From: JAAGZL01 sp050288625 | GTDB taxonomy: Bacteria > Pseudomonadota > Gammaproteobacteria > Chromatiales > Chromatiaceae | DNA: 64,000 nucleotides | Assembly: GCA_050288625.1 (NCBI GenBank) | Contig: JBNKEE010000047.1 | Span: 24,147-88,146 of the forward strand | Reading direction: 5' to 3' | Shown here: piece by piece, positions 58,983 through 64,000 of the stretch | Layout of the letters: each line of letters starts with the position of its first letter | Position numbering within the stretch: position 1 is the stretch's first letter | Made by a program: the position numbers and the translations under genes | The notes under the pieces: model-generated | What the model was told of the DNA's origin: nothing | Databases searched by the model: none | The model's input: the letters and a program-made list of their open reading frames with translations, nothing else

Positions 58983-60493
58983 GTCTGGCCTACACCATTC
59001 GGCTGCATGATAGGCAGTTCAACATGCATACAGATACCCACTCCGCCTATTCCATCCAAAGCGGTCACGCTGCCTCCATGGGCGGCAATCATGCCACGAC
59101 AAATCGCCAGGCCCAAGCCTGTACCCTTGGTCTTTCCGCTATCTCCTTTTCCTACGGTGTAGAACATATCGAATATCTTGTCCCTCTCATGTTCCGGAAT
59201 CCCGGGTCCGGAATCACACACATCCAGCACTACCAGATCCTCATGTGCACTTACGGTAATTGTTATCTTGCCCTGACTGGGAGAGAAGCATACTGCGTTA
59301 TCCAGCAGATTGACCAGCGCCTGTTCAATCAATATGCCGTGCACCCATAGCAGAGGGACATCTTCTGATATATCAACATTAATCGATATCTCTTTAATCG
59401 TATCTCTAATCCGGCTAACAGCACTGGAAACAATATCATGTATATCCACCCAATCCCGTTTCAGATCGAGACTACCCTGACCTAGACGTGTCATATCCAG
59501 CAGGTTTTGTATGTGGCGGTCCAAGCGTCTCGCCTCATCCAATACGGTAGCCATTAGCTCCATGCGATCTTCATTGCTGAATGACTCGCCATATTCAAGC
59601 AAGCTAGTGGTCGAGCCGATGATGGATGCCAGTGGTGTACGCAGGTCATGAGAAACCGATGACAACAAGGCCGACCTAAGTCTTTCTGTCTCAGATACCA
59701 ATCTTGCTTCCTCCAGATCCCCAACCAGATTAGTCCTGTCCAGAACGATTGCGGCCTGATCACATAGGGTTTGAGCCAGGGTTAGCTGCTCACTATCCAT
59801 ATCTCCGTATATAGCTACCATGCCGATCGGTTCCTGATTGGTCGTCAGCTTCACGAAGTTCCAGGGGCTATCAATGGCCGGGCTCATGCCGTCTTGTTTC
59901 CAGGCGACGTCAATACTCGCCTGTTCTGGCTCCACCTCTCCTCCTGCCTGTGCGCATACCATCAACGGCTCACCAGATAGCGCCTTGAGCACCACAACGG
60001 GGACCCCGATGGAGTTGGCCAGATGATCTGCCAGGGCATCCAGCACCGCTTCGGCCCCCACGGCAGACGACATGCGCCGGTTAAACTCATAAAGATTGGA
60101 AATACGTTGCAGCGAAGCCTGGCTCTTATCCATCTCCCTATGCATGCGCGCCGCCAAATTGCCGGTGATGGCAGCCATAAAGAGGAAAAACACCAGTGTG
60201 GCCACATCACCGTCATCCGCCACTTCCAACGTGTAATATGGCTGAGTAAAAAAGAAGTTAAAGGCCAGAAAACTGAGTGCGCTGGAAAACATAGAGGGGC
60301 CAAGACCAGTGCGCGCCGATACGATCAACACTCCAGTCAAAAACAGCAAAGAAAGGCTGGCGTGAGGCATCAACCGGTGTACAGGGGATGCCAGAACAAC
60401 CGAGATCAATACCACACCCACCGCCCCCGCGTAATGAATAGCGGATGAGTTAGCCACACTACCGAAACGCTTCTTATTGGGCGCCCAACGCAT
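58979..60493 (-). CDS. KdpD-like sensor histidine kinase lacking the N-terminal KdpD and USP domains
   Basis: The roughly 504-residue protein corresponds to the C-terminal half of KdpD. It has four membrane helices (DUF4118-like, residues 15-120), a GAF-type region (about 135-270) and the histidine kinase core: H-box SSVSHDLRTPLASI, N-box LLDNAVCFSP, G1 DSGPGIPEHE and G2 GTGLGLAICRG. The ATP-binding KdpD and universal-stress domains that normally precede it are absent. ATG at 60493 is preferred; a TTG 12 bases upstream is possible. It is probably a truncated-type KdpD sensing potassium or osmotic state through membrane and GAF domains. Confidence 0.84.
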   Translation of the reverse strand: MRWAPNKKRFGSVANSSAIHYAGAVGVVLISVVLASPVHRLMPHASLSLLFLTGVLIVSARTGLGPSMFSSALSFLAFNFFFTQPYYTLEVADDGDVATLVFFLFMAAITGNLAARMHREMDKSQASLQRISNLYEFNRRMSSAVGAEAVLDALADHLANSIGVPVVVLKALSGEPLMVCAQAGGEVEPEQASIDVAWKQDGMSPAIDSPWNFVKLTTNQEPIGMVAIYGDMDSEQLTLAQTLCDQAAIVLDRTNLVGDLEEARLVSETERLRSALLSSVSHDLRTPLASIIGSTTSLLEYGESFSNEDRMELMATVLDEARRLDRHIQNLLDMTRLGQGSLDLKRDWVDIHDIVSSAVSRIRDTIKEISINVDISEDVPLLWVHGILIEQALVNLLDNAVCFSPSQGKITITVSAHEDLVVLDVCDSGPGIPEHERDKIFDMFYTVGKGDSGKTKGTGLGLAICRGMIAAHGGSVTALDGIGGVGICMHVELPIMQPNGVGQT

Positions 60494-60687
60494 CGAATAA
60501 TACAACCATGAAATAAAAATAATGTAAATTTTTTATGTTTTTTTTATGTGCCATTTACCTGTCCTGCACAGATAATTTATGTAGAGTAAAAATTTATCAG
60601 CATTAACATGCACGCTTATTCATTTCCCACATTTAATCCAGCTCCATCCATTTTCTGGTGAATCCCCTCTAGAAGGCAACTAATAGC

Positions 60688-62133
60688 ATGCACTGGCGAG
60701 CCATAACCCAGATGTTCGGTATTCTGCTCTTGCTTTACAGCATGAGTTTCTTACCATCCATTGGCATCTCCTTGCTTTACAGCGATGGGCAATGGATGAA
60801 TTTTGTTACATCCCTGCTCACTACCGCATTTGTCGGACTTATCCTGTGGCTTCCAAATATCAGGCAACACAGCGAACTGTCTGTGCGCGATGGCTTTCTG
60901 GTAGTAACCCTGTTCTGGATAATTTTGGGTGTTGTCGGAGCGCAGCCTTTCATTCTTGGCCTGCACCTAAATATTACAGATGCCATTTTTGAGTCAGTAT
61001 CCGGGTTTACCACAACTGGAGCCACGGTCATTATTGGTCTGGATCAACTGCCAAAATCTATTCTCTATCATAGACAGCAGATACAGTGGCTTGGTGGCAT
61101 GGGCATTATCGTGTTGGCCGTAGCCATACTGCCTCTGTTAGGCGTGGGCGGCATGCAGCTGTATAGAGCCGAAGCAACCGGAATATCTCAACAGGACAAG
61201 ATTACTCCCAGAATCGCAGAGACTGCTCGCTCACTATGGATGATTTACCTTGCCCTTACCTTCGCCTGCACCCTAGCATTTTGGTTTGCCGGTATGGACA
61301 TATTTGATGCCGTCGGACACGCCTTCTCGACCATAGCTACCGGCGGGTTCTCCACCCATGACGCCAGCATCGGACACTATCAGAGTCCAACGATAGAGAT
61401 GATTGCGATTGTGTTCATGCTATCAAGCGGCGTTAACTTTGCTATCCATTTTTTGGCTTGGAGGAATAAATCGTTTCGAGCATATGCGAATGATCCTGAG
61501 GTTAATACTTATGCCCTAATATTCCTGTTTTCAGCTCTATTGGTAGCTATTAGTCTTTATTCAACCAGCACCTACGCTGGTGGCTGGGGATCACTACGCT
61601 ATGCAACTTTCCAGGTCGCCTCTGTATTGACCAGTACCGGATTCAGCACGGCAACCTTCGCCAACTGGCCTCTGCATATACCTTTGGTCCTTATAATCCT
61701 CTCTTTCATCGGTGGCTGTGTCGGATCAACTGCTGGTGGAATCAAGGTTCTGCGAATCCTTCTATTGGCCAAGCTTGGCCTGAGAGAGCTGTTCCAGCTA
61801 TCTCACCCAAAGGCCGTAACCATGGTCAAACTGGGCAACCGGGCGGTATCGGAAAAGGTGGTGTTCTCGATTTGGGGTTTTTATGTGCTGTACATCATCA
61901 CTTCACTGCTACTCACAGTGGCCATGATGGCTGCCGGTTTGGACCTTGAGTCGGCCTTTGGAGCCGTGATCGCCACTATAAACCTATTAGGTCCAGGTCT
62001 GGGTAAGGTTGCAACAACCTTCACTGAGGTCACCCCCACCATCAAGTGGCTAGGAATCTTTGGCATGCTGGTGGGACGTCTAGAGATATTTACCCTGCTG
62101 ATCCTGTTCTACCCACCTTTCTGGAAACGCTAG
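60688..62133 (+). CDS. trkH: Potassium uptake protein TrkH
   Basis: A 481-residue membrane subunit of the Trk potassium uptake system, with the four repeated pore (P-loop) segments: ESVSGFTTTGATVI, AFSTIATGGFSTHDA, ASVLTSTGFSTATF and ATINLLGPGLG. The N- and C-terminal helices match TrkH. It is divergent from the KdpD-like kinase across a 182-base gap. The gap has T-rich runs (60521-60548) resembling KdpE-type targets, but I cannot define a site. trkA is not in the window. Confidence 0.95.
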   Translation: MHWRAITQMFGILLLLYSMSFLPSIGISLLYSDGQWMNFVTSLLTTAFVGLILWLPNIRQHSELSVRDGFLVVTLFWIILGVVGAQPFILGLHLNITDAIFESVSGFTTTGATVIIGLDQLPKSILYHRQQIQWLGGMGIIVLAVAILPLLGVGGMQLYRAEATGISQQDKITPRIAETARSLWMIYLALTFACTLAFWFAGMDIFDAVGHAFSTIATGGFSTHDASIGHYQSPTIEMIAIVFMLSSGVNFAIHFLAWRNKSFRAYANDPEVNTYALIFLFSALLVAISLYSTSTYAGGWGSLRYATFQVASVLTSTGFSTATFANWPLHIPLVLIILSFIGGCVGSTAGGIKVLRILLLAKLGLRELFQLSHPKAVTMVKLGNRAVSEKVVFSIWGFYVLYIITSLLLTVAMMAAGLDLESAFGAVIATINLLGPGLGKVATTFTEVTPTIKWLGIFGMLVGRLEIFTLLILFYPPFWKR

Positions 62134-62322
62134 TTAGAAGAGAACCAGACCCGCCATATAGCCATTTTACAGCTATTACAGGGCATTAATGCCCGTTGCG
62201 ATCTATTAATCCCGCTAATCAACTACAAAGGATTACTAATTAGAGGATACTACGCCATATGTTTATTATTGGCTGGTTTTCACTACATTAAGACATCCAC
62301 CATCTCTGGGAGAGAGGAGACA

Positions 62323-63165
62323 ATGATTACAACCAACCCCTTTAGCGAGCTATCCGCATTCATCTCGCCAGCTATCATGCAAATTTACATCATTCTGATG
62401 TTGGTTGCAGTAGTCGGCGGTACCATTTTGGACACCGTCCACAAGAAAAGTGCCAAATACTTTTTTGAGAATGCAAAAAAAGCCGAAAAGAATGCCACAC
62501 GCACTGTTAGCGGTGGGAAAAAGATCGGACTAATGATTTCAACACTTTTAGGTGAAATCATGACTTCATCCGAATTTAACAACATGAAACGCAGGATTTC
62601 TCACCTTTTCCTGATGTACGGTTTCATCCTTTTCATGGTATCCACCATCGTACAGATCTTCTTGTTCCCTACAGTGGCTGCAGCCGGCATCTGGCCGATC
62701 CTGTGGCACCTGGGTGCAGCCATGGTTATGGTCGGAGGTTACTGGTTCTGGTTCTCTATCCGCGTGGATGTCAATTCTGAGGGTAAAAGCCTGTTTCCTT
62801 TGTCAAAAGCCGACATCTTTATTGTCTCCTTGCTGCTTACTACTACTTTCGGATTGCTCTGGTCGCTCTCCGGTGCTGGCCTAGCGGGTTTGAGCTTGCT
62901 GTTCTTCGTCATCTTCTTCATCGCCGCCACGGTTCTGTTTACTACCGTGCTGTGGTCCAAGTTCGCCCATATGTTCTTTAAACCGGCCGCTGCTTACCAG
63001 AAGAAGATAACTAAAGCGGATGGTTCACAAGAGAACCTGCCTGACGTACCTGATCTGTCATCTCCTGAGGTGCATGCCAGATATCCGGATATACCGGAGT
63101 ATATGGGCACAAACCCGGGCTACATGGGACTTGGCATCAAGCGCGAAGACCCACGCCACTACTAA
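62323..63165 (+). CDS. aprM: Membrane protein AprM associated with APS reductase
   Basis: A 280-residue polytopic protein (five or six membrane helices: residues 15-40, 95-120, 128-150, 180-205 and 210-235). It lies immediately before aprB and aprA. AprM is proposed to anchor the AprBA complex to the membrane and pass electrons to quinone in purple sulfur bacteria and thiotrophic symbionts that lack QmoABC. A C-terminal soluble tail of about 45 residues is rich in Pro and Asp. Start: ATG at 62323 behind AGAGGAGACA, chosen over an upstream in-frame start at 62269. Confidence 0.88.
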   Translation: MITTNPFSELSAFISPAIMQIYIILMLVAVVGGTILDTVHKKSAKYFFENAKKAEKNATRTVSGGKKIGLMISTLLGEIMTSSEFNNMKRRISHLFLMYGFILFMVSTIVQIFLFPTVAAAGIWPILWHLGAAMVMVGGYWFWFSIRVDVNSEGKSLFPLSKADIFIVSLLLTTTFGLLWSLSGAGLAGLSLLFFVIFFIAATVLFTTVLWSKFAHMFFKPAAAYQKKITKADGSQENLPDVPDLSSPEVHARYPDIPEYMGTNPGYMGLGIKREDPRHY

Positions 63166-63203
63166 TATCCGCTCAGCGAACTAATTAAGAAGAGAGGAAT
63201 AAA

Positions 63204-63686
63204 ATGCCTACATTTGTATATATGACTCGTTGTGACGGTTGTGGACACTGTGTTGATATCTGCCCGTCCGACATTATGCACATCGATACCACCTATCGTC
63301 GTGCCTATAACATTGAGCCTAACATGTGCTGGGAGTGCTACTCCTGCGTCAAGGCTTGCCCACACAATGCCATTGATGTCCGCGGATATGCAGACTTCGC
63401 TCCGCTCGGGCACTCGGTTCGTGTGATCCGTGATGAGGAAAAGGGCGTTATCGCCTGGCGCATCAAGTCCCGTAACGGCGAAAACGATCTGAATCTACTG
63501 GCACCAATCACCACTAAACCATGGGGAGCCGGGATTCCTAAGCTGGCAAATGAAGCCGCGCCTACTCAGGAACAACGTGACAGCCAGTTACTTTTTAACG
63601 AGCCGAAATACATCCGTCTGGATGATGGAGACCTGCACACGCTGGAATCCAATGGCCTGGAAATGAAAGCAGGGGTGTACTACTAA
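63204..63686 (+). CDS. aprB: Adenylylsulfate reductase beta subunit
   Basis: AprB is the electron-transfer subunit of the dissimilatory APS reductase, which in sulfur oxidisers runs in reverse to make APS from sulfite and AMP. The 160-residue protein has two [4Fe-4S] binding motifs, CDGCGHCVDICP and CWECYSCVKACP, at the N-terminus. The C-terminal extension (from about residue 80) is the part that wraps around AprA in known structures. Its stop overlaps the aprA start (TAATG). Confidence 0.97.
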   Translation: MPTFVYMTRCDGCGHCVDICPSDIMHIDTTYRRAYNIEPNMCWECYSCVKACPHNAIDVRGYADFAPLGHSVRVIRDEEKGVIAWRIKSRNGENDLNLLAPITTKPWGAGIPKLANEAAPTQEQRDSQLLFNEPKYIRLDDGDLHTLESNGLEMKAGVYY

Positions 63687-64000
63687 TGGCTTACAAAACT
63701 ATCGTAGAAGACAACATTGATATCCTGGTAGCAGGTGCTGGCCTCGGCGGTACCGGTGCTGCTTTCGAGGCGCGCCACTGGGGTAAAGACAAAAAGATCG
63801 TTATCGCAGAAAAGGCTAACATCGACCGCTCCGGTGCTGTGGCACAGGGGCTGTACGCGATCAACTGCTACATGGGCACCCGCTTCGGCGAGAACAACCC
63901 GGAAGATCACGTGCGTTACGCCCGTATCGACCTGATGGGCATGGTGCGTGAGGATTTGGCCTTTGATATGGCGCGTCACGTTGACTCAACCGTGCACCAG
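63686..64000 (+). CDS. aprA: Adenylylsulfate reductase alpha subunit, 5' part
   Basis: AprA is the FAD-containing catalytic subunit. The first 105 codons are present. The FAD-binding dinucleotide fold is clear as DILVAGAGLGGTGAAFEA (residues about 12-29), followed by IAEKANIDRSGAVAQGLYAINCYMG, a highly conserved AprA block near the FAD and substrate. The gene continues past the window edge. It is translationally coupled to aprB. Confidence 0.97.
   Translation, partial: MAYKTIVEDNIDILVAGAGLGGTGAAFEARHWGKDKKIVIAEKANIDRSGAVAQGLYAINCYMGTRFGENNPEDHVRYARIDLMGMVREDLAFDMARHVDSTVHQ

Noticed and set aside
62181..62194. GGGCATTAATGCCC palindrome after trkH as a terminator
   Set aside because: It is not followed by a T-run. 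It might be a fragment of the REP-like family (AATGCCCGTTG follows), but the match is too short to call.

Overview
The window is a gammaproteobacterial chromosome segment with ordinary, dense core-gene organisation. It most likely comes from a sulfur-oxidising chemolithotroph in or near the Chromatiales or the thiotrophic symbionts. This rests on three points. The right edge carries aprM-aprB-aprA (AMP-dependent oxidation of sulfite). A pyrophosphate-dependent phosphofructokinase sits beside a membrane pyrophosphatase. Gene orders typical of gammaproteobacteria recur: ybeL/leuS-lptE-holA-proA-nadD, rpmBG-radC-coaBC-dut-algC-argB-slmA-pyrE, nudE/yrfG, rhlB/trxA-rho, polA/engB and glnK-amtB. The assignment is inferred from gene content; no 16S rRNA is present.

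Layout. 1-7 kb: NAD, proline, replication, outer-membrane and translation genes on the minus strand. 7-17 kb: radC, coaBC-dut-algC-argB-slmA, a sodium:solute symporter and pyrE. 17-24 kb: macro-domain protein, fetAB, trmB, thiSG, tRNA-Gly(CCC), a large AsmA-like protein and yggX. 24-30 kb: tRNA-Phe followed by a broken second copy of its 3' end, a tandem-repeat secreted protein, a SafE-like membrane protein, a degenerate sigma-54 activator-like regulator, msbA, cysQ, nudE and yrfG. 30-36 kb: rhlB, trxA, rho and an adenylate-kinase-like protein with a histone-H1-like lysine tail. 36-41 kb: pfp, hppA and ppa (pyrophosphate metabolism). 41-48 kb: moaC, engB, an arsRM arsenic cassette, a candidate sRNA, polA and a diguanylate cyclase. 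48-58 kb: glnK-amtB, ubiK, comM, mscS, an ABC-F ATPase, a methyltransferase and two LPS-kinase-like genes. 58-64 kb: a KdpDE-type two-component system facing trkH, then the apr genes, cut in aprA.

The most interesting signal is a candidate small RNA downstream of polA, at about 43755-43875 on the minus strand. It has consecutive hairpins, an intrinsic terminator and an AlgU/sigma-E-like promoter (GAACTT, 16 nt, TCTCA). It occupies the polA-engB slot that holds Spot 42 in enterics and ErsA in Pseudomonas aeruginosa. Its first large hairpin loop is complementary, over 13 contiguous positions with one G-U pair, to the ribosome-binding region of algC in this same window. ErsA is known to repress algC, so the sequence predicts an ErsA-type circuit outside Pseudomonas. 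The arsRM cassette lies between engB and this RNA and is bracketed by imperfect copies of a short interspersed repeat.

No CRISPR array, insertion sequence or prophage was seen.
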